Assembly (NCBI GenBank): GCA_035701505.1
Contig: DASSSA010000055.1
Location: forward strand, 1 to 20,462
From: AC-69 sp035701505
Lineage (GTDB): Bacteria; Actinomycetota; UBA4738; HRBIN12
Length of the DNA stretch: 20,462 nt
Direction: 5' to 3'
Below the pieces are notes generated by a model. That model worked only from the letters and a program-made list of their open reading frames with translations, did no database searches and had not been told where the DNA came from. The position numbers and the translations under genes are program-made. Below are positions 6,287-13,123 of this stretch, piece after piece (positions within the stretch are counted from its first letter, which is position 1; each line of letters begins with the position of its first letter).

Positions 6287-7223
6287 GCGTTGGCTGCGTG
6301 AGGTGGCGAAGCTGCATCGGGCCGAGCTTCCGGCCGATCTGTGGGAGCGGATCGCCGAGGGGCCACGGCTCCAACCGCTTCCGCCGCCGGGCCCGTCGCG
6401 AGTGATCGTTGCGACGACCGCGCTCGCACTGTTCCTCGCTGCGGCGGCGCTGCTGTGGATCGTCTTCACGCCCTTTCGAACCACAGTGAGGTCGCTCGCG
6501 GGCTCCGACGTCCTTCCGGTTCCCGCGCGTGGGGAGACGTCACCGATGTTCCTTGCAGACGGCCGTCCCGTCTTCGTGGTGCATCACGAGGACGGGACTC
6601 TGTCCGTGGTCGACGCGTTCTCCTCTCACCGGGCATGGGGGTTCGAGGAGCCGGTCGAGTGGTGTCCGACGACGCGCGAATTCGTCGAGTGGGCGCACGA
6701 GGCGCATTTCAACGAGTTCGGGACGTGGACGTCCGCGGGGCCGGCGCCGAGTGGCCTGGCCACCTTCGCCTTCCAGGTCGTGGGACGCGATGCGGCCGGC
6801 GATCCGACGTCGATCCGGGTCGGGGCGATGCAGGCACCCGCCCCTGGAGGTTCTGCACCCATCACCGACCCTTCGCGCCCGCCGTTCTGCCCGGGGGCGG
6901 AACCAGTGACGTTCACCATCGACGCCGCACAGGTGTGGGACTCCCCGGCCGGGGCTGTGGCCGCTCGGCCACAGGGATGGATCGCCGTCAGGGGAACGTT
7001 GTCGGTCGCATCCGACGGCTTCGTGCGGCTGTGTTCCCAGCTCGATGGGGAGCGCTGCCAGGATGCCGCGGTGGTCCGAGGGATCGATGGGGTCGGCCTG
7101 ATGGTCAACGTCCTCCAGCGGTATCCAGGAACCGGGTACGAGAAGCCCCACGTGTGGCTGGCGCAGGTTCGAGGTGCCGTCCTGGACGATCTCGCGATCG
7201 GCGATATCCGAACCACTGGATAG
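6279..7223 (+). CDS. single-pass membrane protein, probable anti-sigma factor with Rieske-like outer domain
   Basis: The 314-residue product has a short cytoplasmic part (1-40, MTERWLREVAKLHRAELPADLW), one membrane helix (about 41-63) and a large outer part. Overlap of 8 bases with the sigma gene, AGGAGG 6 bases before ATG 6279, and this topology suggest an anti-sigma factor. The classic HxxxCxxC zinc anti-sigma motif is absent. Residues about 85-168 follow the Rieske layout: a WCP element (Cys129), a His where the second cluster His would sit (His140), F-N-E-F-G, then GPAPSGL (154-160) and a closing strand. The normal CxH and CxxH ligands are incomplete, so a cluster is doubtful. The C-terminal third has VRGTLSVASDGFVRLC and ERCQDAAVV, resembling an OB-like two-Cys domain seen in actinobacterial secreted proteins. 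The anti-sigma role is inferred. Confidence 0.65.
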   Translation: MTERWLREVAKLHRAELPADLWERIAEGPRLQPLPPPGPSRVIVATTALALFLAAAALLWIVFTPFRTTVRSLAGSDVLPVPARGETSPMFLADGRPVFVVHHEDGTLSVVDAFSSHRAWGFEEPVEWCPTTREFVEWAHEAHFNEFGTWTSAGPAPSGLATFAFQVVGRDAAGDPTSIRVGAMQAPAPGGSAPITDPSRPPFCPGAEPVTFTIDAAQVWDSPAGAVAARPQGWIAVRGTLSVASDGFVRLCSQLDGERCQDAAVVRGIDGVGLMVNVLQRYPGTGYEKPHVWLAQVRGAVLDDLAIGDIRTTG

Positions 7224-7284
7224 AGCGCTTGCGTGCGAGCCTCTGTGCGGCCACGATGCCGGCACTGTGAGCGCGGAGACCGAG

Positions 7285-7995
7285 ATGCTGAAGCGGGACC
7301 TGAGCGGCACAGCCAGGCCGGTGGCCGCCGCCGCGGTGGCCGGTTCCCTGACCGGCGCCGTGATCGGCGGCATCGGTGGGAGGGTGGCGATGTTCGTCCT
7401 CCGGCTGACCTCGGACCCCGCGCTTCGCGGCCTGAACACCGATGACGACTTCACCATCGGGACCTTCAGCGGCGCCACCCTGTTTCTCGTCGTCGTCACA
7501 AGCGTCTTGGGGATCATCGGGGGGTTGGTCTACCTCGTGGTTCGGGGCTGGCTTCCCGAACGCGGCCGTCCGTGGCTTTTCGGCGCGATGACCGGCATCG
7601 TCGGCGGCGCGACGGTCATCCGTCCCGGCGGGATCGACTTCACGCTCCTCGAGCCACTCGGCCTGGCCGTGGCGATGTTCGTCGTCCTTCCAGCCGCCTA
7701 CGGCGTGGCCACGAGCCTGCTCGCCGAACGGTTCCTCGCAGACGGCTCGGCCTTCGGACGCTCGAGGGCGTGGATCGCCGGACTCGTCCTGCTGCTTCCT
7801 CTGGTGTTCCTCGGCGTGGTCGGCCTGGCCGTGCTGGCTCTGATCCTTGCTGCGGTGCTACTGGGCCGCGCGGCGCCCGAGATCGCGTCCCTGTGGAACT
7901 CGCCACCGGTCGCATGGATCGGGCGGGTTGGGCTCGTCGCGATCGCCCTCGTGTGGAGTGCCGAGCTCGTGAGGGACGCCGTCGAGATCCTCTGA
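7285..7995 (+). CDS. polytopic integral membrane protein of unknown function
   Basis: The product has about six hydrophobic helices, beginning with AAAVAGSLTGAVIGGIGGRVAMFVL, then FLVVVTSVLGIIGGLVYLVV, LFGAMTGIVGGATVI, LGLAVAMFVVLPAAYGVA, IAGLVLLLPLVFLGVVGLAVLALILAAVLL (probably two passes) and VGLVAIALVWSAELV, each cited only to mark the segment. A Gly-rich first helix with GGxGGR and a TDDDF loop follow a pattern common in unnamed actinobacterial membrane proteins. ATG 7285 has GGAG 6 bases upstream; GTG 7267 is a possible alternative. It follows the anti-sigma candidate by 61 bases without a terminator, so it is probably the third gene of the sigma operon. I do not recognise its function. 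Confidence 0.7.
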   Translation: MLKRDLSGTARPVAAAAVAGSLTGAVIGGIGGRVAMFVLRLTSDPALRGLNTDDDFTIGTFSGATLFLVVVTSVLGIIGGLVYLVVRGWLPERGRPWLFGAMTGIVGGATVIRPGGIDFTLLEPLGLAVAMFVVLPAAYGVATSLLAERFLADGSAFGRSRAWIAGLVLLLPLVFLGVVGLAVLALILAAVLLGRAAPEIASLWNSPPVAWIGRVGLVAIALVWSAELVRDAVEIL

Positions 7996-8041
7996 CCCCA
8001 CCGGACCGCTACGGGTACGACGTAGCCGTGCGATCCCTGCG

Positions 8042-8512
8042 TCAGGAGCGGACCAGCGCGTCCTCCCCGTCGAGGCTCGGAAGCCGAGCGAGCGCCTCAC
8101 GGAGTGCCTCGAGATCGGCCCGGTCCAGTCGCAGGAGCTCCGGGGGGGGCTCGAACATCCTCTCCATGATCGCCGCCCAGGTCTTGCGGCCGAGCGCCGT
8201 CAACACGACCAGCTTCACCCTGCGATCCGTCGGCGACGACCGCCGTTCGGCCAGACCGCGTTCCTCCAGACGGTCCACCATCCAGGTGGCGTTCGACGCG
8301 TCGCACGCCCACTCCTCCGCCAAGGCCCCCATCGGCCGGCCCTCGCCGGGCTCGAGGCTCGCGAGCGCCTTGGCGTCCCCCGGCGTCAGGCCGTAGCGCC
8401 CCAGCACACGGGTTCGGTGCTTGGCCGTCTTGAAGAAGAACGCGACCAGCGGCCGCCACGCCTCGGCCGCAAGCTCCTTCTTGCTTGTTCCCGCTTTGGT
8501 CCCTGCTTCCAT
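8042..8512 (-). CDS. MarR-family transcriptional regulator
   Basis: This 156-residue protein has the MarR winged helix-turn-helix: LTPGDAKALASLEPGEGRPMGALAEEW (helices to about residue 68), the recognition helix DASNATWMVDRLEERGLAERR, and the wing SPTDRRVKLVVLTALGR (about 92-110). MarR proteins bind DNA as dimers and are released by small aromatic or toxic ligands. The gene is divergent from an ABC exporter operon with 123 bases between the starts, so it most likely represses that operon and itself. The ATG at 8512 has no Shine-Dalgarno sequence but has TAGCAT exactly 6 bases upstream, indicating a leaderless mRNA. Confidence 0.92.
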   Translation of the reverse strand: MEAGTKAGTSKKELAAEAWRPLVAFFFKTAKHRTRVLGRYGLTPGDAKALASLEPGEGRPMGALAEEWACDASNATWMVDRLEERGLAERRSSPTDRRVKLVVLTALGRKTWAAIMERMFEPPPELLRLDRADLEALREALARLPSLDGEDALVRS

Positions 8513-8518
8513 ATCCCC

Positions 8519-8524
8519 ATGCTA
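8519..8524 (-). promoter_or_regulatory. leaderless -10 element of the first MarR gene
   Basis: TAGCAT on the minus strand lies at -12 to -7 relative to the ATG at 8512, so the transcript would begin at the start codon. The same hexamer and spacing precede the cupin gene and the flavin/PLP-oxidase-fold gene. Confidence 0.55.
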
Positions 8525-8541
8525 GCCCAGGCTGGGAGAAA

Positions 8542-8606
8542 GTTCAACTGTTTCAAAGATTTAACCTCATGGACACTTGACGTAGCTAAACTATCGCGCG
8601 TAGGGT
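8542..8606 (+). promoter_or_regulatory. promoter and candidate operator of the ABC exporter operon
   Basis: TTGACG (8577-8582) and TAGGGT (8601-8606), 18 bases apart, form a plausible promoter that starts transcription about 23 bases before the GTG start. Upstream, in an AT-rich stretch unlike its surroundings, three TTNAA units are centred at 8545, 8554 and 8562 (GTTCAAC, TTTCAAA, ATTTAAC). These lie between the divergent promoters and may be the MarR binding site. The repeats are seen; the binding is inferred. Confidence 0.45.
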
Positions 8607-8635
8607 GTCCGTCATCTCCGAAGGGAGGTGCGCCC

Positions 8636-9622
8636 GTGCGCCAGAACGGCATCGCCATCGAAGTCGAGGGCTTGACCAAGCGGTTCGGAGACGTCGTCGC
8701 CCTCGGCGGCATCGACTTCCAGGTCCCGACCGCGACCATCTTCGGCCTCCTGGGCCCCAACGGTGCGGGAAAGACGACCGCCATTCGGATTCTGACGACG
8801 ATCCTCACGCCCGACGAGGGCCGTGCCGAGATCCTGGGGCACGACGTGGTTCGGGAAGCGGAAGCGGTCCGGTACCGGATCGGCCTCGCCGGGCAGTTCG
8901 CGGCGGTGGATCCCAACCTCACCGGGCAGGAGAACCTCCGGCTCGTCGGCAAGCTGGCTCAGATGCCACGCCAGGCCATCGGGGCCAGGGCCGACGAGCT
9001 CCTTCAGCTCTTCGACCTCTCCGGTGCCGCCGACCGCCCGGTCCGCACGTATTCGGGAGGGATGCGCCGGCGACTCGACGTCGCGGCCGCGCTGGTCCAA
9101 CGGCCGCCGGTCCTGTTCCTCGACGAGCCGACTACTGGGCTGGACCTGCAGAGCCGGAACGCGCTCTGGAACACCATTCGGGAGCTCGTGTCCGAGGGCA
9201 CCACGGTCCTGCTCACGACGCAGTACCTGGAGGAGGCCGATCGGCTGTCCGGCCGGATAGCCGTCGTCGACGTCGGCAAGGTCATCGCCGAGGGCACGCC
9301 CGCGGAGCTGAAGTCGAACCTGGGCGACACCGTCATCGAGATCGGGATGCCGGGCGAGGTTGAGGCCCTCCGGGCCCAGGCCGCGCTGGCAGCGCTGAAC
9401 GGCGGGCCCGAGGTCGAAGGCACCAGGCTTTGGTTGTCTTCCGACAGCCCGAAGGTCCTGATGGATGTGCTGCGAACGCTCGACGGTCAGGGGCTCTCGC
9501 CCTCGTCGCTTACTGTTCGCGATCCGAGCCTCGACGACGTGTTCCTCGCCCTCACCGGACACCACGCCGAACCCACGACCGAGACGGCGGAAGAGCCGTC
9601 TCAGATCGGAGCCGCACGATGA
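8636..9622 (+). CDS. ABC exporter ATP-binding subunit, DrrA-like
   Basis: The 328-residue protein has a complete ABC ATPase core: Walker A GPNGAGKTT (40-48), Q-loop LAGQFAAVD (Gln87), signature YSGGMRRRLD (139-148), Walker B VLFLDEPTTGLD (159-170). The switch position is TTQYLEEAD, with Gln196 in place of His, which is usual in the daunorubicin-resistance (DrrA) subfamily. About 110 further residues form the C-terminal domain of that subfamily, ending LTVRDPSLDDVFLALTG. It energises drug or lipid export with the permease encoded next. GTG 8636 is preferred because AAGGGAGG lies 7 bases upstream and VRQNGIAIEVEGLTKRFG is the normal family start. Its stop overlaps the permease ATG as ATGA. A divergent MarR regulator suggests ligand induction. 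Confidence 0.94.
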   Translation: MRQNGIAIEVEGLTKRFGDVVALGGIDFQVPTATIFGLLGPNGAGKTTAIRILTTILTPDEGRAEILGHDVVREAEAVRYRIGLAGQFAAVDPNLTGQENLRLVGKLAQMPRQAIGARADELLQLFDLSGAADRPVRTYSGGMRRRLDVAAALVQRPPVLFLDEPTTGLDLQSRNALWNTIRELVSEGTTVLLTTQYLEEADRLSGRIAVVDVGKVIAEGTPAELKSNLGDTVIEIGMPGEVEALRAQAALAALNGGPEVEGTRLWLSSDSPKVLMDVLRTLDGQGLSPSSLTVRDPSLDDVFLALTGHHAEPTTETAEEPSQIGAAR

Positions 9623-10440
9623 GTCAAACATCCATCACCGTTCCGTTGCCCGTTGAGCGCCACGGTCTGAGCCGTCTGAGCGGCGCGGTGTCCGACACGC
9701 TGGCCATGGCCGAACGGAACCTCATCACCTACATTCGGGTCCCCCAGCTCCTCGTGTTCTCCACGATCCAGCCGGTGATCTTCGTCCTGCTGTTTCGATA
9801 CGTGTTCGGTGGCGCGGTCAGGCTTCCCGGGTTCCCCTACTCCTACGTCGACTACCTGATGCCCGGAGTCTTCGTGCAGCTGACGGTGTTCGGGGCGATC
9901 GCGGCCGCCGTGGGGATGGCTTCGGACCTGAAGAGCGGCCTGTTGGAGCGACTCCACTCCCTCCCCATGGCGCAGTCCGCGGTCCTGGCCGGCCGGACGA
10001 TCGGCGACTTCTCCCGCAACGTCTTCGTCATGCTGCTCGTCACCCTCGTGGGCTTCGCGGTCGGGTTCCGGGTGCACACGAACATAGTCCTGTTCCTGGC
10101 CGGCATCGGGCTCGTGCTCCTGTTCGCTTACTCGCTGTCGTGGGTCTTCGCCCTGGTCGGGCTGGCTGTGGGCGACCCGGAGACCGCGCAGGCCGCGGCG
10201 TTCCCCATCCTCGCTCCCCTGGTGTTCGCCTCCTCGGCGTTCGTCTCGACGGAGACGATGCCCGGATGGCTGCAGGCCTTCGCCGAACACCAGCCCGTCT
10301 CGGTGACGGCCAGCGCCGTTCGGGCCCTATCGAACGGAGGGCCCACGGCGAGTTACGTGCTCCAGTCGCTCGCATGGATCGTGGTCATCATCGCGGTGGC
10401 CGCGCCCCTCGCGGTCCGGCGCTATCGGAGGGCCGTGTAG
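9619..10440 (+). CDS. ABC exporter permease subunit, ABC-2 type (DrrB-like)
   Basis: The 273-residue protein has six predicted membrane helices, the first at LLVFSTIQPVIFVLLFRYVFGG. Family marks are the N-terminal ITYIRVPQLL, YVDYLMPGVFVQ, the loop MASDLKSGLLERLHSLPMAQSAVLAGR, and EHQPVSVTASAVRAL before the last helix. It forms the membrane channel of a two-component exporter with the preceding ATPase. The ATG at 9619 overlaps the ATPase stop as ATGA, so the two are translationally coupled. Its end lies 13 bases from the convergent cupin gene. The exported compound is unknown: in this family it ranges from antibiotics to lipids. Confidence 0.93.
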   Translation: MSQTSITVPLPVERHGLSRLSGAVSDTLAMAERNLITYIRVPQLLVFSTIQPVIFVLLFRYVFGGAVRLPGFPYSYVDYLMPGVFVQLTVFGAIAAAVGMASDLKSGLLERLHSLPMAQSAVLAGRTIGDFSRNVFVMLLVTLVGFAVGFRVHTNIVLFLAGIGLVLLFAYSLSWVFALVGLAVGDPETAQAAAFPILAPLVFASSAFVSTETMPGWLQAFAEHQPVSVTASAVRALSNGGPTASYVLQSLAWIVVIIAVAAPLAVRRYRRAV

Positions 10441-10453
10441 CCGGCCCGAACGA

Positions 10454-10780
10454 TCATTGGTTCCCGAACTGAAGGGTCTCGGGGCGCTCCAGCAGGAGAA
10501 CGATCGCGCGGGTCGGCGTCACCGGGCGATGCTCGATGCCACGCGGGACCGTGAAGAGGTCACCCGAGTGCATCTCGACCGGGGCAAGGCCCTCGAGCTC
10601 GATCCGGAACTCGCCCTCCCAGCACAGGAACAGCTCATCCTCATCGTGGTGGTGCCACGGAAACTCGCCCTCGATGGCGGCGATGCGCACCACCGCGTCA
10701 TTCGCCACGATGAGGTCCCGCGGCTCGAATGGCCGCTCGATGGCGGCAGCGACGTACGGGATCGAGACCGGGTCGTCCAT
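10454..10780 (-). CDS. small single-domain cupin protein
   Basis: This 108-residue protein is one cupin barrel. Motif 1 is GEFPWHHHDEDELFLCWEG with ligands His43, His45 and Glu49; motif 2 is GDLFTVPRGIEHRPV with His84, so all four metal ligands are present. Small cupins of this type act as dioxygenases, isomerases or binding proteins, and the substrate cannot be told. The ATG has no ribosome binding site; TAGCAT lies 6 bases upstream, which predicts a leaderless mRNA. It converges on the ABC operon and is divergent from the PAC2 gene with only 72 bases between the starts, so both leaderless promoters share a very short space. Confidence 0.92.
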   Translation of the reverse strand: MDDPVSIPYVAAAIERPFEPRDLIVANDAVVRIAAIEGEFPWHHHDEDELFLCWEGEFRIELEGLAPVEMHSGDLFTVPRGIEHRPVTPTRAIVLLLERPETLQFGNQ

Positions 10781-10786
10781 TGCGCC

Positions 10787-10792
10787 ATGCTA
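10787..10792 (-). promoter_or_regulatory. leaderless -10 element of the cupin gene
   Basis: TAGCAT on the minus strand lies at -12 to -7 from the cupin ATG. No Shine-Dalgarno sequence is present and no convincing -35 was found. Confidence 0.55.
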
Positions 10793-10840
10793 TGGGAGAC
10801 CCCGCGAACCCGTTGGGGGGTCTTCGAACGGCACCCCCGC

Positions 10841-10846
10841 TATCCT
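10841..10846 (+). promoter_or_regulatory. leaderless -10 element of the PAC2 gene
   Basis: TATCCT is followed by six bases and the ATG at 10853. No Shine-Dalgarno sequence fits in that space, so transcription probably begins at the start codon. Confidence 0.55.
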
Positions 10847-10852
10847 CAATCG

Positions 10853-11719
10853 ATGAGCCTGTACCGACTTGCGGAGCCCGTGGACCCTCTCGTCGCTCCC
10901 GCCATCGTCGCGGCGTTCGACGGGTGGATCGATGCGGCGGGCGCATCGACCGCGGCGACCGTGCTCGTCGGTAGCGACGGCGAGGCCGTGGCCACCTTCG
11001 ATCCCGACGCCCTGTACGACTATCGCTCGCGCCGGCCCGTCCTCGACGTCCTCGACGGGAAGCTGACCGAGCTGGTGTGGCCCGACCTCACGCTGAAGCG
11101 AGCCCGGCACGGACCGCGTGATCTCCTCGTGCTGACCGGCCCCGAGCCCGACTTCCGATGGCGCGAGCTCTCCCAGGACGTGCTGGAGATCGCGGTCAAG
11201 CTGGGGGTGGTGGAGTGGGTCAGCCTGGGCGCCATTCCGGCGGCCGTGCCGCACACAAGGCCCGTTCCCATCCTGGCCACCGCGTCGAAACAGGGACTTC
11301 TCACGGAGGAGGAGCAGCAGGGACCGGAGGGCCTGCTCCGCGTCCCGTCCGCCGCGCTCAGCACGATCGAGCTGGCGGTCTCGAGCGCTGGGCTCCCCGC
11401 CGTCGGCTTCTACGCACAGGTCCCGCACTATGTCGGCGGTCCGTTCGCCTCGGCCACCATCGCGCTCCTGGAGCACGCCAGTCGGCACCTCGGGGTCGAG
11501 TTGCCGCTCGGGGCGCTTCCGGACGAGGCCATGACACAACGTCAGCGCCTCGACCAGGCGGTGGCGGACAGCGAGGAGTCCAGGGAGTACGTCCAGCGTC
11601 TGGAGCAGATGGCCGACGACCAGGAGCAGCCCTCGGGCGAGGACCTGGTCTCGGAGATCGAGCGGTTCCTTCAGCAGGGCGGAGGCGAGGGCGGTTCCGG
11701 GCCACGGGGTGGGCGTTGA
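10853..11719 (+). CDS. PAC2-family protein
   Basis: The 288-residue product shows the PAC2 fold seen in proteasome-assembly-chaperone-like proteins of actinobacteria and archaea. Marks are VAPAIVAAFDGWIDAAGASTAA near the N-terminus, the FDPDALYDYRSRRPVLDVLDG loop, DLLVLTGPEPDFRWRELSQDV, GAIPAAVPHTRPVPILATA, and VGFYAQVPHYVGGPFASATIALL. The last 60 residues are charged and predicted helical (QRLDQAVADSEESREYVQRLEQM), ending in a Gly-rich tail. The role in bacteria is not settled; a link to the proteasome is family knowledge rather than something seen here. The ATG at 10853 is chosen because TATCCT lies exactly 6 bases upstream; the frame is open far upstream only because it runs antisense to the cupin gene. 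Confidence 0.9.
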   Translation: MSLYRLAEPVDPLVAPAIVAAFDGWIDAAGASTAATVLVGSDGEAVATFDPDALYDYRSRRPVLDVLDGKLTELVWPDLTLKRARHGPRDLLVLTGPEPDFRWRELSQDVLEIAVKLGVVEWVSLGAIPAAVPHTRPVPILATASKQGLLTEEEQQGPEGLLRVPSAALSTIELAVSSAGLPAVGFYAQVPHYVGGPFASATIALLEHASRHLGVELPLGALPDEAMTQRQRLDQAVADSEESREYVQRLEQMADDQEQPSGEDLVSEIERFLQQGGGEGGSGPRGGR

Positions 11720-11760
11720 CCATCCTGGCAGGGTCGATCCCGCGCCCATCCGTTCGTCGA

Positions 11761-11766
11761 TAGGGT
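11761..11766 (+). promoter_or_regulatory. candidate -10 element of the Tag-like glycosylase gene
   Basis: TAGGGT would start transcription near 11773, leaving a 21-base leader that contains the GGGGAGG ribosome binding site (11783-11789). This gene therefore has a normal leader, unlike its leaderless neighbours. Confidence 0.4.
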
Positions 11767-11793
11767 GAACCCCGGCTCTCTTGGGGAGGCACG

Positions 11794-12342
11794 ATGGAAG
11801 GTCCCACGCAGATCAGGCCGAAGGGGTTGGCCGACTATCTCGACGTGCTGTCGAAGGCGGTGTTCCAGTCCGGCATGAGCTGGCGAGTGGTCGAGGCCAA
11901 GTGGGACGGGACGCGGGAAGCATTTCGGGGCTTCGACCCCAACAACGTGGCGAACCTGACGCCGAAGCAGATCGACGCGTTGGCGGAGGACACGCGGCTC
12001 ATCCGCAACCGTCGCAAGATCGAGGCCACGGTGGAGAACGCCGAGACCATGCTCGCCCTGGAGGACGAGTTTGGCGGGTTCAAGAGGTACCTTCGGTCTT
12101 TCGAGAACTTCGAGGCCCTCTCGGCCGACCTGGTCAAGCGGTTCAAGTTCCTGGGCGACACGGGCTCGTACTATTTCCTCCACGTGGTCGGGGAGCCGGT
12201 GCCGTCCCACGAACAGTGGATGAAGTCGCACCGACCCCAGGGCTTCGTTCCCCGGACCTCGAAGGCGAGGACTGCGAAGCCACGGACGTCGAAGGCGAAG
12301 ACCGCGAAGGCCCGGACCTCGAAGCCTCGAACGCGCGGCTAG
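11794..12342 (+). CDS. DNA-3-methyladenine glycosylase I-like protein with basic repeat tail
   Basis: Residues about 10-142 match the helical TAG (COG2818) fold: YLDVLSKAVFQSGMSWRVVEAKW, then RNRRKIEATVENAETML, FGGFKRYLRSF, and FKFLGDTGSYYFLHVVG before SHEQW. TAG enzymes excise 3-methyladenine from alkylated DNA. Compared with E. coli TAG, the N-terminal Cys and His and the C-terminal His and Cys that hold the structural zinc are missing, and the base-contact Glu38 aligns with Ala22 or a neighbour, so activity on 3-methyladenine is uncertain. Residues 154-182 form a tail of five-residue repeats (RTSKA, RTAKP, RTSKA, KTAKA, RTSKP), basic and histone-H1-like, which probably binds DNA. GGGGAGG precedes the ATG by 4 bases. 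Its TAG stop lies inside the -10 element of the next gene. Confidence 0.8.
   Translation: MEGPTQIRPKGLADYLDVLSKAVFQSGMSWRVVEAKWDGTREAFRGFDPNNVANLTPKQIDALAEDTRLIRNRRKIEATVENAETMLALEDEFGGFKRYLRSFENFEALSADLVKRFKFLGDTGSYYFLHVVGEPVPSHEQWMKSHRPQGFVPRTSKARTAKPRTSKAKTAKARTSKPRTRG
12253..12339 (+). repeat. in-frame 15-base repeats encoding RTSKA-type units
   Basis: Six imperfect 15-base units encode RTSKA, RTAKP, RTSKA, KTAKA, RTSKP and a final RTRG. The alternation of S-K-A/P and A-K-P/A units at the C-terminus suggests expansion by slippage. Copy number may differ between strains. Confidence 0.75.
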
Positions 12343-12345
12343 CAT
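12340..12345 (+). promoter_or_regulatory. leaderless -10 element overlapping a stop codon
   Basis: TAGCAT is followed by six bases and the ATG at 12352. Its first three bases are the TAG stop of the glycosylase gene. No ribosome binding site is present, so the next gene is probably transcribed as a leaderless mRNA even though it is only 9 bases downstream of that stop. Confidence 0.55.
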
Positions 12346-12351
12346 GTCGGC

Positions 12352-13017
12352 ATGCCGGAGACGCCGCCGAGCGAGCGGACGAGGGTCAAGCGCCACCCCG
12401 AGCGCGGCTCCTACGATCGCGCAACGATCGATGGCATCCTCGACGAGGCACTGTTCTGCCACGTCGGGTACGTGGCCGACGGCCACCCCCGGGTGATCCC
12501 CACCATCCATGCCCGTGTCGGTGACACCCTCTACGTCCACGGTTCGAACGCCAGCCGGACACTTCGCACGATCAAGGGCGGGGAAGAGGTGTGCATCGTC
12601 ACCACGCTCCTCGACGGCCTGGTCCTGGCTCGCTCGGCCTTCATGCACTCGATGAACTACCGGTCGGTCGTGGTCTACGGACGAGCCCGGGAGGTCTCCG
12701 ACCGGCAGGAGAAGTGGATGGCTCAGAAGGCGCTGGTGGATCACGTCTGCGCGGGCCGCTCGGATCAGGTCCGGATGCCGACCGATGACGAGCTCCGCCA
12801 GACGACGATCCTGGCCGTGCCGCTCGAGGAGGCCTCGGCCAAGCTCCGCACCGGACCGCCGAAGGACGACGAGGCCGACTACGACCTTCCGGTCTGGGCC
12901 GGCGTCCTCCCCATGTCGAGCGTTCCCCAGACGCCCCTGGACGACCCCCGCCTCGGCCACGGAGTGGAGCCCCCTCCCAACGTAACCGGCTACCACCGCC
13001 CGCCATCCCCAGCCTGA
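12352..13017 (+). CDS. pyridoxamine 5'-phosphate oxidase-fold, flavin-binding protein
   Basis: The 221-residue product has the split-barrel fold of the Pyridox_ox_2/NimA-like group (COG3467). Marks are RVKRHPERGSYDRATIDGILDEALFCHVGYVADGHPRVIPTIHARVGDTLYVHGSNASRTLRTI and CIVTTLLDGLVLARSAFMHSMNYRSVVVYGRAREV, cited here in parts only: the start (11-30), the FCHVGYV strand (36-41), GSNASR (64-69), and MNYRSV (101-106), which are the typical flavin-contacting segments. These proteins bind FMN, FAD or F420 and reduce small molecules; the substrate is unknown. The Pro-rich C-terminal 20 residues look disordered. Start ATG 12352 fits the family and the TAGCAT element 6 bases upstream. The PadR gene begins 106 bases later after an operator. 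Confidence 0.9.
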   Translation: MPETPPSERTRVKRHPERGSYDRATIDGILDEALFCHVGYVADGHPRVIPTIHARVGDTLYVHGSNASRTLRTIKGGEEVCIVTTLLDGLVLARSAFMHSMNYRSVVVYGRAREVSDRQEKWMAQKALVDHVCAGRSDQVRMPTDDELRQTTILAVPLEEASAKLRTGPPKDDEADYDLPVWAGVLPMSSVPQTPLDDPRLGHGVEPPPNVTGYHRPPSPA

Positions 13018-13060
13018 CCTTTTCCCCCTCCCGGATTTGACGGACCGCCCCGCCTCGTGG

Positions 13061-13100
13061 TTCGATATATCGGTTCGATATAGACAACCGATATATCGAA
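13061..13100 (+). promoter_or_regulatory. operator of the PadR/ino1 operon: 15-bp perfect inverted repeat
   Basis: TTCGATATATCGGTT (13061-13075) and AACCGATATATCGAA (13086-13100) are exact reverse complements separated by 10 bases. Each arm contains the palindrome CGATATATCG, and the spacer begins with a third partial copy (TTCGATATAG from 13074). The block sits 23 bases before the PadR ATG, covers the likely -10 region and is strikingly AT-rich for this DNA. It is the likely site for autorepression by the PadR protein. Confidence 0.75.
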
Positions 13101-13123
13101 GCGCAACCCAAGGAAGGAACCAG

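Noticed and set aside
5150..6484. 444-codon open frame on the minus strand
   Set aside because: It is antisense to the membrane protein and sigma factor genes; its translation has no recognisable domain.
9230..9250. Gln in place of the switch His in the ABC ATPase as a defect
   Set aside because: TTQYLEEAD is normal in the DrrA subfamily, so this is a subfamily feature and not a broken gene.
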